A stretch of DNA of 64,000 nucleotides from Sphingomonas sp. PP-CC-1A-547 (GCF_003610375.1 NZ_RAPZ01000011.1:434001-498000), one strand, 5' to 3'. Numbered from the stretch's first letter, positions 33,481-43,472 are shown. A program made the numbers and translations. Notes: generated by a model from the sequence alone, not told the origin.

Positions 33481-34364
33481 TGGCGCATCCGGATCAGGCC
33501 TTCCTGCGCGACGCTGGCGACCAGCCGGCCATCGCGCGAGAAGATACGCCCACGGTTGAACCCGCGGGCATGCCCGGACCACGGTGCGTCGCAGGCGTAG
33601 AGCAGCCAGTCGTCCGCGCGGAAATCCTCGTGCAGCCAGAGCGAATGATCGAGGCTCGCGGTCTGCAGCCCCGGCGTGATCCAGTTGACGCCGTGCGGCA
33701 GCAGCGCGGTACCGAGCAACGCCATGTCCGACGCATAAGACAGGATCGCGCGGTGCATCGCCGGGTCGTCGCCGATCGGCGCGACCAGGCGGAACCAGTT
33801 GGCATGCGCCGCGGGTTGCGGAACGGGCTCGATCCAGCTGCGCGGGTTGACCGGACGGATCTCGATCGGGCGCTGGCGAAGCATGTGCGCGCGGTATTTT
33901 TCGGGGATGCCGTCGATGCTCTCCAGCCGCAGTTCGCGATCGGTGCGCAGGTCTTCGGGCGGTGCGACATCGGGCATGACGTCCTGATGGTGGAGTCCAT
34001 CCTCGGGCGTCTGGAACGACGCCGCCATGTTGAGGATCGGCTGCCCCCGCTGCATCGCGATCACGCGCCGGGTTGCGAAACTCCGCCCCTCGAAATCACG
34101 CACCACGCGGTAGACAATCGGGTAATCCTCGTTCCCCGGCCGCATGAAATACGCGTGCAATGAATGCGCGGCCTTGGGCGCCTCGGTCGAGCGTTGCGCG
34201 GCCTGCAACGCCTGCGCGATAACCTGCCCACCGAACACGCGACCGACCCCGCCCGGCTGGCGCTTGCCGACATAGAGATCGGTGTCCACCTCCTCGATCT
34301 CGAGCAGGTCGACGAGCCCCTGGGCGAGTGCTTCGGGCGACGTATCGGCAGTATCCAAGCTCAT
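33477..34364 (-). CDS. tesB: acyl-CoA thioesterase II
   Basis: 295-aa double hot-dog enzyme that hydrolyses acyl-CoA to free acid and CoA in the cytoplasm. TesB segments: FGGQVIAQALQAAQRS with the first active-site region, HSLHAYFMRPG, ATRRVIAMQRGQPI, then SYASDMALLGTALLPHG with the Asp, ASLDHSLWLHEDFRADDWLLY and GRIFSRDGRLVASVAQEGLIRMR. Start ATG at 34364 with GGAGG 4 bp upstream. Last gene of the acyl-CoA operon; a family B repeat separates it from the upstream acyl-CoA dehydrogenase. Confidence 0.92.
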   Translation of the reverse strand: MSLDTADTSPEALAQGLVDLLEIEEVDTDLYVGKRQPGGVGRVFGGQVIAQALQAAQRSTEAPKAAHSLHAYFMRPGNEDYPIVYRVVRDFEGRSFATRRVIAMQRGQPILNMAASFQTPEDGLHHQDVMPDVAPPEDLRTDRELRLESIDGIPEKYRAHMLRQRPIEIRPVNPRSWIEPVPQPAAHANWFRLVAPIGDDPAMHRAILSYASDMALLGTALLPHGVNWITPGLQTASLDHSLWLHEDFRADDWLLYACDAPWSGHARGFNRGRIFSRDGRLVASVAQEGLIRMRQ

Positions 34365-34374
34365 CTGACCTCCA

Positions 34375-34430
34375 TGTTCACCCGCGAAGGCGGGTGCCCA
34401 GACTGGGCCCCCGCCTTCGCGGGGGCACAC
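34375..34430. repeat. palindromic intergenic repeat, family B
   Basis: Arms TGTTCACCCGCGAAGGCGGG and near-complement, central CCCAGACTGGG. Intercistronic in the acyl-CoA operon, just upstream of tesB. Confidence 0.85.
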
Positions 34431-34437
34431 CCTACGG

Positions 34438-35565
34438 TCAATACCCCGCGGCTACGGCCAACCGATCCGCATGGAAGTTCGCATCCCCGAACATCTCGGC
34501 CAGCACCCGCGCCCGCTTCATGTAGAAGCCGATGTCGTATTCATCGGTCATGCCGATGCCACCATGCATCTGTACGCCTTCCTGGACGCTCAGCGTCGTC
34601 GCCAGCGCCGTCATCGCCTTGGCCACCGACACCGCCTCGTCCGCGCGATCGCTGCCCTGGTCGAGCAATTGCTGCGCCTTCAGCACGGCAGCCCGCGCCA
34701 CCTCCATCTCCGAATACAGATGCGCGGCACGGTGCTGGAGCGCCTGGAAACTGCCGATCAGCATCCCGAACTGCTTGCGCTCCTTCATATAGCCGATCGT
34801 CATGTCCATCGCCCCGCCGCCGACGCCGAGCAACTCCGCCGAAGCGCCGGTCCGCCCCGCGCGCAACAGGCGATCGAGCGGCGTACGCCCCGCATCGACC
34901 TCGCCGATCACCGCATCCGCATCGACCTCGACGCCATCGAACTCGAGCCGCGCGGCGAGGCTCGCATCCGCGAGGCGTTCGGCGTTTGCCGTCAGTCCAG
35001 CAGCATCCTTCGGGACGGCGAACAACGTGATCCCATCCTTGTCGTCGGCACTACCGCCGGTGCGCGCAGCGACGATGATCAGGTCGGCGGTGTGACCGTG
35101 AGTCACGAACCGCTTGGAGCCGGTCAGCTTGAAGCCGTTGCCCGAGCGTTCGGCGGTCATTGCAACCGAGTCGCGGTGCTTGGCGCCCTCGTCGATCGCC
35201 AGCGCGGCAACGGTCTCGCCGGCGATGATGCCGGGGAACCAACGTTCGGCCTGCGCCGTGCCCTTGAGCGCCTCGACCGCCGCGACCGCAGTGGAGAGGA
35301 ACGGGGAGGGGGACAGGTTGCGCCCGATCTCCTCCAGCACCACGCCCGCCTCGACATGGCCGAGCCCCAGGCCGCCCTGGTCCTCGCCGATCAGGATGCC
35401 GGTAAAGCCCATCTCCGCGAACTGCTTCCACAGGTCGCGCGAGAAGCCGGTCGCGTCGTCGGCATCGCGCAACGCCCGCATGTGGCTGACGGGCGCGTGC
35501 TCCGCGACGAAATCGCGAATGGTGTCCTGAAGGACGGTCTGGTCGTCGTCTAGATACAGTGGCAT
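34438..35565 (-). CDS. acyl-CoA dehydrogenase (second, smaller subunit-like)
   Basis: 375-aa FAD flavoprotein of the acyl-CoA dehydrogenase family, introducing an alpha-beta double bond. It begins with DDQTVLQDTIRDFVAEHAP and has the middle beta domain with LTGSKRFVTHGHTADLIIVAA and the C-terminal helices with QLIGSFQALQHRAAHLYSEMEVARAA and MHGGIGMTDEYDIGFYMKRARV. The usual C-terminal IxGGTxEIQ segment is absent (here the ending is VLAEMFGDANFH). With the adjacent, canonical paralogue it may form a heteromeric alpha2beta2 enzyme, as in steroid-type FadE pairs. Start ATG at 35565. Confidence 0.88.
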   Translation of the reverse strand: MPLYLDDDQTVLQDTIRDFVAEHAPVSHMRALRDADDATGFSRDLWKQFAEMGFTGILIGEDQGGLGLGHVEAGVVLEEIGRNLSPSPFLSTAVAAVEALKGTAQAERWFPGIIAGETVAALAIDEGAKHRDSVAMTAERSGNGFKLTGSKRFVTHGHTADLIIVAARTGGSADDKDGITLFAVPKDAAGLTANAERLADASLAARLEFDGVEVDADAVIGEVDAGRTPLDRLLRAGRTGASAELLGVGGGAMDMTIGYMKERKQFGMLIGSFQALQHRAAHLYSEMEVARAAVLKAQQLLDQGSDRADEAVSVAKAMTALATTLSVQEGVQMHGGIGMTDEYDIGFYMKRARVLAEMFGDANFHADRLAVAAGY

Positions 35566-35569
35566 TCTG

Positions 35570-35648
35570 GTTCCCCCGCGGAGGCGGGGGCCCAGGAGCC
35601 CCACGCGCAGCGTTCGTGATTCTGGGCTCCCGCGTTCGCGGGAGAACG
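35570..35648. repeat. palindromic intergenic repeat, family B variant
   Basis: Arms TTCCCCCGCGGAGGCGGGGG and near-complement with a longer loop (about 35 bp). It lies between the two acyl-CoA dehydrogenase genes on the - strand. Confidence 0.8.
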
Positions 35649-35656
35649 GTCAAAGG

Positions 35657-36838
35657 TCAGGCAGGCAATTCCAAGATCCGCTTGGCGATGATGTTGAGCT
35701 GGATCTCGCTGGTCCCACCCTCGATCGAGTTCGCCTTGGTCCGCAGCCACGACCGCGGGATCGCCCCGCCGCGCGACCGATCGCTGTCCCATTCGAGCGC
35801 ATCCGATCCGCCCGCCGCCATCATCAGTTCGTACCGGCCCTTGTTCAGCTCTGTCCCGTAATATTTCATCATGCTCGGCTGAGCCGGATGCGCCTTGCCC
35901 GCCTTCAATTCGTCGATGAACCGCTCGGACATCGCCCCGAACGCCTTCGCGCGCACCTCGAACAACGCGATCGACGCGCGCAGCAGCGGATCGGCCAGCC
36001 GTCCGTCATGTCCAAGCCCGACGGTCGCGATCGCCCCGTCGATCAACGGATTGCCGCCGCTCGACGCGAGCCCCATCCCCGAGATCATCTCGCGCTCATG
36101 CCCGAGCAAATATTTCGCGACGTCCCAGCCTTTGTTCTCCTCGTAGACGCGGTTGACCTTGGGCACCTCGACATTGTCGAAGAACGTCTCGCAGAACGGC
36201 GAATTGCCGCTGATCAGCAGGATCGGCTTGGTCGACACGCCCGGCGACGCCATGTCGAATAGCACGAAGCTGATCCCGCCCTGCTTCGAGGTCTTGTCCG
36301 TACGGACGAGGCAGAAAATCCAGTCGGCCTTGTCGGCGTAGGAGGTCCACACCTTCTGCCCGTTGACGAGATAATGGTCGCCCTTGTCCTCCGCCGAGGT
36401 CGCAAGCCCGGCAAGGTCGGACCCCGCATTCGGCTCCGAATAGCCCTGGCACCAGCGGATCTCGCCGCGCGCGATCTTGGTCAGGTGGTCGAGCTTCTGC
36501 TCCTCGGTGCCGTACTTCAGCAATGCTGGTCCAAGCATCGATATCCCGAACGAGTTCAGCGGGTTGCGCGCCTTTATTGCCGCCATCTCTTCGCGCAGGA
36601 TCTTCGTCTCCGCAGGCGACAGTCCACCGCCGCCATAGGCCTTGGGCCAGTCGGGCACGGTCCAGCCCTTCGCCGCCATCTTGTCGAGCCACTCCTTCTG
36701 CGCCGGCGACGACGGCTTGAACTGGCGCCCGCCCCAGCAGACGTCGTCCTCCGAGCGCACCGGCTTGCGCATCTCGGGCGGGCAATTCTCCGCGAGCCAC
36801 GCACGCGTTTCGGACCGGAAAGTATCGAGGTCGGACAT
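35657..36838 (-). CDS. acyl-CoA dehydrogenase (canonical subunit)
   Basis: 393-aa acyl-CoA dehydrogenase. Signature features: RWCQGYSEPNAGSDLAGLATSAEDKGDHYLVNGQKVWTSYADKAD-type central domain (conserved YSEPNAGSDLA), EMISGMGLASSGG and the C-terminal IEGGTSEIQLNIIAKRILELP with the FAD contact region. It starts 4 bp after the amidase stop and is followed by a second dehydrogenase, so the two are probably co-produced. Electron acceptor presumably ETF. The acyl substrate is not evident from sequence. Confidence 0.92.
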   Translation of the reverse strand: MSDLDTFRSETRAWLAENCPPEMRKPVRSEDDVCWGGRQFKPSSPAQKEWLDKMAAKGWTVPDWPKAYGGGGLSPAETKILREEMAAIKARNPLNSFGISMLGPALLKYGTEEQKLDHLTKIARGEIRWCQGYSEPNAGSDLAGLATSAEDKGDHYLVNGQKVWTSYADKADWIFCLVRTDKTSKQGGISFVLFDMASPGVSTKPILLISGNSPFCETFFDNVEVPKVNRVYEENKGWDVAKYLLGHEREMISGMGLASSGGNPLIDGAIATVGLGHDGRLADPLLRASIALFEVRAKAFGAMSERFIDELKAGKAHPAQPSMMKYYGTELNKGRYELMMAAGGSDALEWDSDRSRGGAIPRSWLRTKANSIEGGTSEIQLNIIAKRILELPA

Positions 36839-36842
36839 CGGA

Positions 36843-38147
36843 TCAGCTCCTGCTTAGTCGATTGCACAGCGCGGCGACGGCGATCGCGTCGTGGTCGCGG
36901 TAACGGTTGGTGATGACCTGCACGCCGATCGGCAGGCCGCGCGGGTCGATCCCGACGGGCACGCTGGTCGCGGGCAGATTGGGGAAGGTGGCGAGGCCCG
37001 CCCAGGCGAACTGGACGCCGAACGGGGTATCCTCGCCATCGATCGACAGCGTGCGCCGCGCGACGTTGCGCTCGGCGATGTGCGCGAAAGCGTTCACGCC
37101 GCTGGCCGGCGCGATCACCGCGTCGAACTGCTCGAACAGCGCACCCCAGGCGCGTTGCATCCGCGCCTGCGAGTCGAGCAGGTCGAACCAGTGCGACAGC
37201 GTCGCGACCTTGCCGTCGCGCGCGGGCCCGCCGCGGGTCATCGCGATGCCGAGCATCCGCATATAGTCGGCATCCTGCGCGGCGAGGTCGATCGGCGGGG
37301 GTGCGCTTGAAATGATGGCGCCGGCCGCGGCGAGGGCTTCACTAACGCGCCCGATCGCGCCGACGATCGACGAATCGACGCGTGCCGAGGGATGCGCGGT
37401 GAGCAGGAGGACGCGTGGTCGGGCTAAGTCGACGGTCGCGCGCGGCAAGGGGATGTCGGCGAGGATGTCCAGCGCGACGGCCAGATCCTCGGGATTGCGC
37501 GCGAGCGGTCCGATCACGCCGAGAGCCGCACTAGCCCCATCGGTGCCGGGCACGCGGTGGCCGAGATCGGACAAGGCGCCATAAGTAGGCTTGTGCCCCC
37601 AGACGCCACAGAACGCGGCCGGCACACGGATCGAGCCACCGATATCGGAGCCGAGCTCGAGCGGTACCATCCCCGACGCGAGCGCAGCCGCGGCACCACC
37701 CGACGATCCGCCGGGTGTCAGCGTCGGATCGATGGGATGATTCGTCCGGCCATGGATCGGGTTCTCCGCCTGCCAGTCACTCAACCGCACCGGTACGTTG
37801 GTCTTGCCGAGGATCACCGCGCCCGCCGCCTTCAACCGCGTGACGGCCACGGCATCGCTGTCGACGACATTGTCGCGGTGGACCCCGACGCCCCAGCTGG
37901 TCGGCAGGCCGGCGACATCGAACGACTCCTTGACCGTCATCGGCACGCCGAACAGCGGACGATCGTCCGAACCCTCCACATCGAGCGCCCGTGCGGCCTC
38001 ACGCGCCCGCACGAAATCGCGCACGACGACGGCGTTGATCGCACCGTCGCGCGCCTCGATCCGCGCGATCGCCGCGTCGCACTCGGCGAGCGCGGTCGTC
38101 TCGCCCGCACGGATCGCAGCCGCCGTCTGGAGCGCGGACCGCTCCAT
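36843..38147 (-). CDS. amidase signature family protein
   Basis: 434-aa amidase with the Ser-cisSer-Lys triad: Lys in VPMTVKESFDVAG, the cis-Ser in LTPGGSSGGAAAALASGM and the nucleophile Ser in GSDIGGSIRVPAAFCG. The C-terminus (LPATSVPVGIDPRGLPIGVQVI) is family-like. It is not GatA by context, since gatB and gatC are absent. It sits inside the acyl-CoA operon, suggesting it releases a carboxylic acid from an amide for CoA activation (inference). Start ATG at 38147. Confidence 0.9.
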   Translation of the reverse strand: MERSALQTAAAIRAGETTALAECDAAIARIEARDGAINAVVVRDFVRAREAARALDVEGSDDRPLFGVPMTVKESFDVAGLPTSWGVGVHRDNVVDSDAVAVTRLKAAGAVILGKTNVPVRLSDWQAENPIHGRTNHPIDPTLTPGGSSGGAAAALASGMVPLELGSDIGGSIRVPAAFCGVWGHKPTYGALSDLGHRVPGTDGASAALGVIGPLARNPEDLAVALDILADIPLPRATVDLARPRVLLLTAHPSARVDSSIVGAIGRVSEALAAAGAIISSAPPPIDLAAQDADYMRMLGIAMTRGGPARDGKVATLSHWFDLLDSQARMQRAWGALFEQFDAVIAPASGVNAFAHIAERNVARRTLSIDGEDTPFGVQFAWAGLATFPNLPATSVPVGIDPRGLPIGVQVITNRYRDHDAIAVAALCNRLSRS

Positions 38148-38184
38148 CAGAGCGCGGTTGCCCGAAAGAAACCACCGCAACCGA

Positions 38185-40233
38185 TCACTTCAGTCGAACA
38201 CCCGAGACCGCGGCGTCCTTGAGCGATTTCGCAACGGTGAACCCGTATTTCTCCAGCCCCGCGACGACCTTCGCCAACCCCTCGGACTGCGCCCAGAACA
38301 TCGGGCCGCCGCGGTACACGGGCCAGCCATAGCCATAGATCCACACCACATCGACGTCGGACGCGCGCTGTGCCTTGCCCTCTTCGAGGATCAGCGCGCC
38401 TTCGTTGACCATCGTGTAGAGCGTCCGCACGACGATCTCCTCGTCGCTGATCTCGCGCGGCGTCACACCCGACTTCTTGCGGAAATCGTCGATGATCTCG
38501 GTGACCCGTGCCGAGTTCGACGGCGTCCGCTTCTCGTCGTAATCGTAGAAACCCGCCTTGGTCTTCTGTCCCCAGCGGTTCTCCGCGGCCAGCGCATCGC
38601 GGATGTTCTCGATCCGGCTCGGGTCGCGGTGCCAGCCGATGTCGACGCCCGCCAGATCGCTCATCTGGAACGGCCCCATCGGCATCCCGAACGCGACATG
38701 GACCTTGTCGATCTGCTCCGGGCTCGCGCCTTCCAGCAGCAGCTTGGTCGCCTCGACCTGCCGCGGCATCAGCATCCGGTTGCCGATGAACCCGTACGTA
38801 ACGCCGGCAACGACAGCGACCTTCTTGATCTTCTTAGCGAGCGCCATGACGGTCGCCAGCACATCGTCCGCGGTCTTGTCTCCGCGTACCACCTCCAGCA
38901 ATTTCATCACGTTGGCGGGCGAGAAGAAGTGCATGCCGACCACGTCCTGCGGCCGCTTGGTGCACGCCGCGATCGCATCGATGTCGAGATACGAGGTGTT
39001 CGACGCCAGGATCGCGCCCGGCTTGGCGATCGCGTCGAGCTTGGTGAAGATCTCCTTCTTCACCTCCATCGTCTCGTACACCGCCTCGATGATCAGGTCG
39101 CACTCCGCGAGGTCGGCGAAGTCCAGCGTCGGCTTCAGCGCGCCCATCGCCTGCTCGACCTGCTGGGGCTTCATCCGGCCCTTGGCGGCGGTTGCCTCGT
39201 AGTTCTTCCGCACGACGCCGGTGCCGCGGTCGAGCGCGTCCTGCTGCATCTCGACGATCGTGACCGGGATACCCGCGGACAGGAAGTTCATCGAGATGCC
39301 GCCGCCCATCGTGCCCGCACCGATGACGCCGACGCGCTTGATCTCGCGAAGCTTGGTGTCGGCCGGAACGTCGTCGATCTTGGCGGCCTGGCGTTCGGCG
39401 AAGAAGATGTGGCGCTGTGCGGCCGACTGCACGCCCATCATGAGCTTCATGAACTCCTGGCGTTCGAACGCGATGCCCTCCTCGAAACTGGAGCCGTCCG
39501 CAGCCTTCTCGACGCAGGCGATGTTGGCGGCCGGCGCGTCGAAGTTACGGAAACGGCGCGCATTCTCCTTCTTGAACGCGGCGACCGCATCGGGATCGGC
39601 CCGCGCGGTCTTCTCGGACGCACGGGGCAGGGGGCGCTTGCTCGCGATCTCGCGCGCAAACGCCACGGCATCGGCTTCGAGTGAGTCCTCGCCGCCGATC
39701 TTGTCGATCAGCCCGGCGTCGAGCGCCTTCTTCGCCGAGATCGGATCGCCCTTCGCGGTCATTTCCAGCGCGAGCTTCACACCGGCGATCCGCGGGATAC
39801 GCTGCGTGCCGCCTGCGCCGGGGAGCAGGCCAAGCTTCACTTCGGGCGTGCCGATCTTCGCAGAGGGGACGGCGACGCGGTAATGGCAGCCGAGCGTGAC
39901 TTCGCACCCGCCGCCGAGCGCGGTGCCGTGGATCGCCGCGACGACGGGCTTCGACGATGCCTCGATCATGTCGACGACGGTGGGCAGGCCGGGCTCGACC
40001 ATCTCCTTGCCGAACTCGGTGATGTCGGCGCCCGCAAAGAACGTGCGGCCATCACAGCGGATCACCATCGCGGTGATGCTGTCGTCGTTCACGCCGTCCT
40101 TGATCGCAGCTTCGAGACCCTGCCGGACCGCGGCGCCGAGCGCGTTGACGGGGGGATTGTTCGAGATGATGACGAGCACGTCGTCATGGCGTTCGGTGCG
40201 GATCGGGCCAGTGTTCGTCGACGGGGTCATCAT
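38185..40233 (-). CDS. fadJ: bifunctional enoyl-CoA hydratase / 3-hydroxyacyl-CoA dehydrogenase
   Basis: 682-aa trifunctional-type beta-oxidation enzyme. Crotonase domain about residues 10-195: [28 protein letters not shown] with the oxyanion hole and [26 protein letters not shown]-binding dehydrogenase domain about 300-480 ([25 protein letters not shown]) with His in [19 protein letters not shown]-terminal dehydrogenase repeats to the end. It hydrates enoyl-CoA and oxidises 3-hydroxyacyl-CoA. The thiolase partner is not in the window. Symbol given by domain order; it could equally be called fadB. Confidence 0.92.
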   Translation of the reverse strand: MMTPSTNTGPIRTERHDDVLVIISNNPPVNALGAAVRQGLEAAIKDGVNDDSITAMVIRCDGRTFFAGADITEFGKEMVEPGLPTVVDMIEASSKPVVAAIHGTALGGGCEVTLGCHYRVAVPSAKIGTPEVKLGLLPGAGGTQRIPRIAGVKLALEMTAKGDPISAKKALDAGLIDKIGGEDSLEADAVAFAREIASKRPLPRASEKTARADPDAVAAFKKENARRFRNFDAPAANIACVEKAADGSSFEEGIAFERQEFMKLMMGVQSAAQRHIFFAERQAAKIDDVPADTKLREIKRVGVIGAGTMGGGISMNFLSAGIPVTIVEMQQDALDRGTGVVRKNYEATAAKGRMKPQQVEQAMGALKPTLDFADLAECDLIIEAVYETMEVKKEIFTKLDAIAKPGAILASNTSYLDIDAIAACTKRPQDVVGMHFFSPANVMKLLEVVRGDKTADDVLATVMALAKKIKKVAVVAGVTYGFIGNRMLMPRQVEATKLLLEGASPEQIDKVHVAFGMPMGPFQMSDLAGVDIGWHRDPSRIENIRDALAAENRWGQKTKAGFYDYDEKRTPSNSARVTEIIDDFRKKSGVTPREISDEEIVVRTLYTMVNEGALILEEGKAQRASDVDVVWIYGYGWPVYRGGPMFWAQSEGLAKVVAGLEKYGFTVAKSLKDAAVSGVRLK

Positions 40234-40242
40234 ATTCTCCTT

Positions 40243-40320
40243 GTTCTCCTGCGAAAGCAGGAGCCCAGGGCCGCATCGGCAGCCCTGCGTGATACTGGAC
40301 TCCTGCGTGCGCAGGAGAAC
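40243..40320. repeat. palindromic intergenic repeat, family B variant
   Basis: Arms GTTCTCCTGCGAAAGCAGGA and near-complement with a loop of about 40 bp. It lies between the serine hydrolase and the bifunctional beta-oxidation gene on the - strand. Confidence 0.75.
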
Positions 40321-40326
40321 GGAAAC

Positions 40327-41547
40327 TCAGGTCATCGCTGCGTAGATCATCGTCTTCAGTTCGCGGCGGATGGGATAGAAACTGCTTGGCGAAAGCTGTG
40401 TCATGAACACCATCGACAGCCGCTCGACAGGGTCGACGAAGAACGCGGTCGAGAACATCCCGCCCCAGTAGAACTCGCCCTTCGACCCCGGCACCATCGT
40501 CTTCGCGACGTCGTCGGTGATCGCGAACCCGAGCCCGAACCCGGTGCCCGCATTCGCCGCCTCGCTGAACAGCGACTTCGACATCGCTGCGAGATCCGAT
40601 TTTCCGGGCAGATGGTTCTGCGTCATCAGGTCGAGCGTCTTGCGCCCGAGAATGCGCGCGCCGTCGAGTTCGCCCCCGTTCAGCAGCATCGTATTGAATC
40701 GGTGATAATCGAGCGCGGTCGAGACGAGCCCGCCGCCGCCGGACACGAGCTTCGGCTGACGGCTCCATGCGCTCTCCGCGCCGCGATCGTACATCACGCG
40801 GCCCTTGCCGGGCGCGAGCGTGTAGCAGTCCGTCAACCGGTCGAACTTGTCGGCTGGAACCTGGAAGAAGGTGTCGTCCATCTTCAGCGGCGCGAAGATG
40901 CGTGTCCTGAAGAACTGGTCGAGCGGCAGGCCCGACACGCGCTGCACGACCGCGCCGAGCACGTCGGTCGCGACCGAATAATTCCACGCCGTGCCGGGCG
41001 AGAATTCGAGCGGGATCTTGGCGAGTGCGCCGATGAAGCCATCGAGATCATACCCGCCATGCCAGCCCTCGATCTTGCCCTCACGGTACGCGGCATCGAC
41101 GTTCGAACGGTTCTGGAAACTATACGTCAGCCCCGAGGTATGGCGAAGCAGGTCGACCATCCGCATCGGCTCGGCCGTCGGCCTAGTCACGAACGGCACG
41201 CCGCCGCCACCGCCGTCATAGACGCCGATATCCTTGAACTCGGGCAGCACGTGGTGGACCGGCGTATCGACCGCAACGAGGCCCTGTTCGACCAGCATCA
41301 TGAACGCGACCGAGGTGATCGGCTTGGTCATCGACGCGATCCGGAACAGCGATCCTTCGTCGACGCTCTTGCCGCCCTCACGCGCCGCGCCCGCGTTCGA
41401 GAAATGGACGATCTCGCCGTCCCGCGCGATCAGCAATTGCGCGTTCGGCAGCTTGCCCGAATCGATGTAGCGCGTCTGGAGCAGCGTATCGATCGCCGCC
41501 AACCGGCTCGCAGCGAAGCCGTGCGCGGCAGGTTCAGCGATTTTCAC
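40327..41547 (-). CDS. serine hydrolase of the beta-lactamase / esterase family
   Basis: 406 aa, with the class C beta-lactamase-like fold. Catalytic SxxK is SMTK in GSLFRIASMTKPITSVAFM. The second motif is YSV in WNYSVATDVLG rather than YxN, which is common in esterase-type members, and the third is WGG in FYWGGMFSTAFF. There is no signal peptide, so a cytoplasmic esterase (EstB-like) is more likely than an antibiotic lactamase. First gene of the acyl-CoA operon, transcribed divergently from the acyl-CoA synthetase gene. Confidence 0.87.
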   Translation of the reverse strand: MKIAEPAAHGFAASRLAAIDTLLQTRYIDSGKLPNAQLLIARDGEIVHFSNAGAAREGGKSVDEGSLFRIASMTKPITSVAFMMLVEQGLVAVDTPVHHVLPEFKDIGVYDGGGGGVPFVTRPTAEPMRMVDLLRHTSGLTYSFQNRSNVDAAYREGKIEGWHGGYDLDGFIGALAKIPLEFSPGTAWNYSVATDVLGAVVQRVSGLPLDQFFRTRIFAPLKMDDTFFQVPADKFDRLTDCYTLAPGKGRVMYDRGAESAWSRQPKLVSGGGGLVSTALDYHRFNTMLLNGGELDGARILGRKTLDLMTQNHLPGKSDLAAMSKSLFSEAANAGTGFGLGFAITDDVAKTMVPGSKGEFYWGGMFSTAFFVDPVERLSMVFMTQLSPSSFYPIRRELKTMIYAAMT

Positions 41548-41695
41548 GATTCGACCGTCCGTGCCATGACCCGCTCCATACCCCTAGTTCGAACTTGGTG
41601 CCTCTATTGCCTTGAGTGCGGCAGGAATCAACTATAACCTGTCTTCGAACAGGCGATAAGCCAAACCCGAAATTCAACTCTGGAGTCAACCGGTC

Positions 41696-43447
41696 TTGGC
41701 AAGCGAACCGATCATCGCACTCGATCCCTCCTGGCCGGCGATGTCGCTCGCAGATGCCGAGCGAATGCTGACCGCGCCCGGCGCGAAGTTCGAGATGGAG
41801 ATGCTGACGATCGACGGCATCGAGACGCGCATCTGGAAGAACGCGCCGCCGTCGTTGCGCTGGCTGGCCGAGGCGGCGCGGACGCATGGCGAACGGGTCT
41901 TCACCGCGTATGAGGACGAGCGCGTCACCTACGAGGCGAACTTTCGCGCGATCGCGGTACTGGCGCACCGGTTGCGCGAGATGGGGATCGGCCCCGGTGA
42001 CCGCGTCGCGCTGGCGATGCGCAACCTGCCCGAATGGCCGGTCGCGTTCTTTGCAGGCGCCAGCATCGGCGCGATCATGGTGCCGCTCAACGCGTGGTGG
42101 ACCGGCGCGGAGATGGAATACGGCCTGGCCGACTCGGGCGCGCGCGTGCTGATCACCGACGACGAGCGGCATCACCGGCTGGAGGCGGCCTATGCGACGC
42201 TGCCGGCGCTGGAGCACGTGTTCGTCGCGCGCGCCGCGGAGCCGCTGACGGGGATCGTAACGCGGCTGGAGGACGTGATCGGCACCCCGCACGACTGGGC
42301 TGCGCTGCCCGATGTCGGCCTCCCCGAAGCGACGATCGCGCCCGACGACGATGCAACGATCTTCTACACCAGCGGCACCACCGGCGCGCCCAAGGGGGCA
42401 CTCGGCACGCACCGCAACATGATGTCGAACATCATGTCCGGCGGCTATTCCTCCGCCCGCTCGTTTTTGCGGCGCGGCGAGGCACCGCCCGAGCCGACGC
42501 CGCGTGTGACGCTGACGGTGATCCCGCTGTTCCACGTCACCGCCTGCTCGGCGGGGATGATGGGGGTGATCGCGACCGGCAGCACGATGATCTTCATGCG
42601 CAAATGGGACACCGTGCGGGCGATGGAGATCATCGAGCGCGAGAAGGTCAACATCACCGGTGGCGTGCCGACCATCGCCTGGCAGCTTTTGGAACATCCC
42701 GATCGTGGGAAATACGACCTCTCGTCGCTCGAATCGATTGCTTACGGTGGAGCGCCCGCTGCCCCCGAACTGGTGAAGCGCATCTATGCCGAGTTCGGCG
42801 CGATGCCCGGCAATGGCTGGGGCATGACCGAGACGATGGCGACGGTCACGCATCATGGGGGAGAGGACTATCTCAACCGCCCGACCAGCGCGGGGCCTCC
42901 GGTTGCGGCTGCCGACTTGAAGATCATGGCGGACGACGGCGTGACGGAGATGCCGCAGGGCGAGGTCGGCGAACTCTGGGCGCGCGGGCCGATGATCGTG
43001 AAAGGCTATTGGAACAAGCCGGACGCGACCGCCTCGACGTTCGTCGATGGCTGGGTTCGGACCGGAGACTTGGCGCGCCTCGACTACGAAGGATTCTGCT
43101 ACATCGTCGATCGCGCCAAGGACATGATCATCCGTGGCGGCGAGAACATATACTCCAGCGAGGTCGAGAACGTCCTCTACGCGCACCCCGCGGTGACCGA
43201 CGCGGCGCTGATTGGTATTCCACATCGGATCCTCGGCGAGGAGCCGGCGGCGGTGGTCCATCTCGCACCGGGGGCGGTAACGACCGAGGCGGAGTTGCAG
43301 AGCTGGGTGCGGCAACATCTAGCGGCGTTCAAGACGCCGGTCGCCGTGCGCTTCGTGCATGAGACTTTGCCGCGGAATGCGAATGGGAAGATCTTGAAGA
43401 AGGACTTGCAGGTGTTGTTTGCGGATCGGGTGGGGGTGGTGGCTTAG
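41696..43447 (+). CDS. class I adenylate-forming acyl-CoA synthetase
   Basis: 583-aa enzyme that activates a carboxylic acid to the acyl-CoA through an acyl-AMP. Motifs: ATIFYTSGTTGAPKG (P-loop, about residue 220), GNGWGMTETMATV, WVRTGDLARLDYEGFCYIVDRAKDM and the C-terminal Lys in NANGKILKK. The start is TTG at 41696, 10 bp after GGAG; the nearest ATG, at 41740 (MSLADAERML), would remove 15 residues. It is divergent from the acyl-CoA operon and likely feeds it. The 148-bp shared upstream region holds GTTCGAAC-like palindromes that could bind a TetR-type regulator. Confidence 0.9.
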   Translation: MASEPIIALDPSWPAMSLADAERMLTAPGAKFEMEMLTIDGIETRIWKNAPPSLRWLAEAARTHGERVFTAYEDERVTYEANFRAIAVLAHRLREMGIGPGDRVALAMRNLPEWPVAFFAGASIGAIMVPLNAWWTGAEMEYGLADSGARVLITDDERHHRLEAAYATLPALEHVFVARAAEPLTGIVTRLEDVIGTPHDWAALPDVGLPEATIAPDDDATIFYTSGTTGAPKGALGTHRNMMSNIMSGGYSSARSFLRRGEAPPEPTPRVTLTVIPLFHVTACSAGMMGVIATGSTMIFMRKWDTVRAMEIIEREKVNITGGVPTIAWQLLEHPDRGKYDLSSLESIAYGGAPAAPELVKRIYAEFGAMPGNGWGMTETMATVTHHGGEDYLNRPTSAGPPVAAADLKIMADDGVTEMPQGEVGELWARGPMIVKGYWNKPDATASTFVDGWVRTGDLARLDYEGFCYIVDRAKDMIIRGGENIYSSEVENVLYAHPAVTDAALIGIPHRILGEEPAAVVHLAPGAVTTEAELQSWVRQHLAAFKTPVAVRFVHETLPRNANGKILKKDLQVLFADRVGVVA

Positions 43448-43472
43448 CCGCAGCATGCCTGGCTAGGCGCGC

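Noticed and set aside
37798..39684. A 628-codon + strand frame
   Set aside because: Antisense to the amidase and fadJ genes, which have full motifs on the other strand.
40327..41547. The serine hydrolase as a beta-lactamase resistance gene
   Set aside because: It lacks a signal peptide and the YxN motif, and lies in an acyl-CoA operon. An esterase-type function is more likely.
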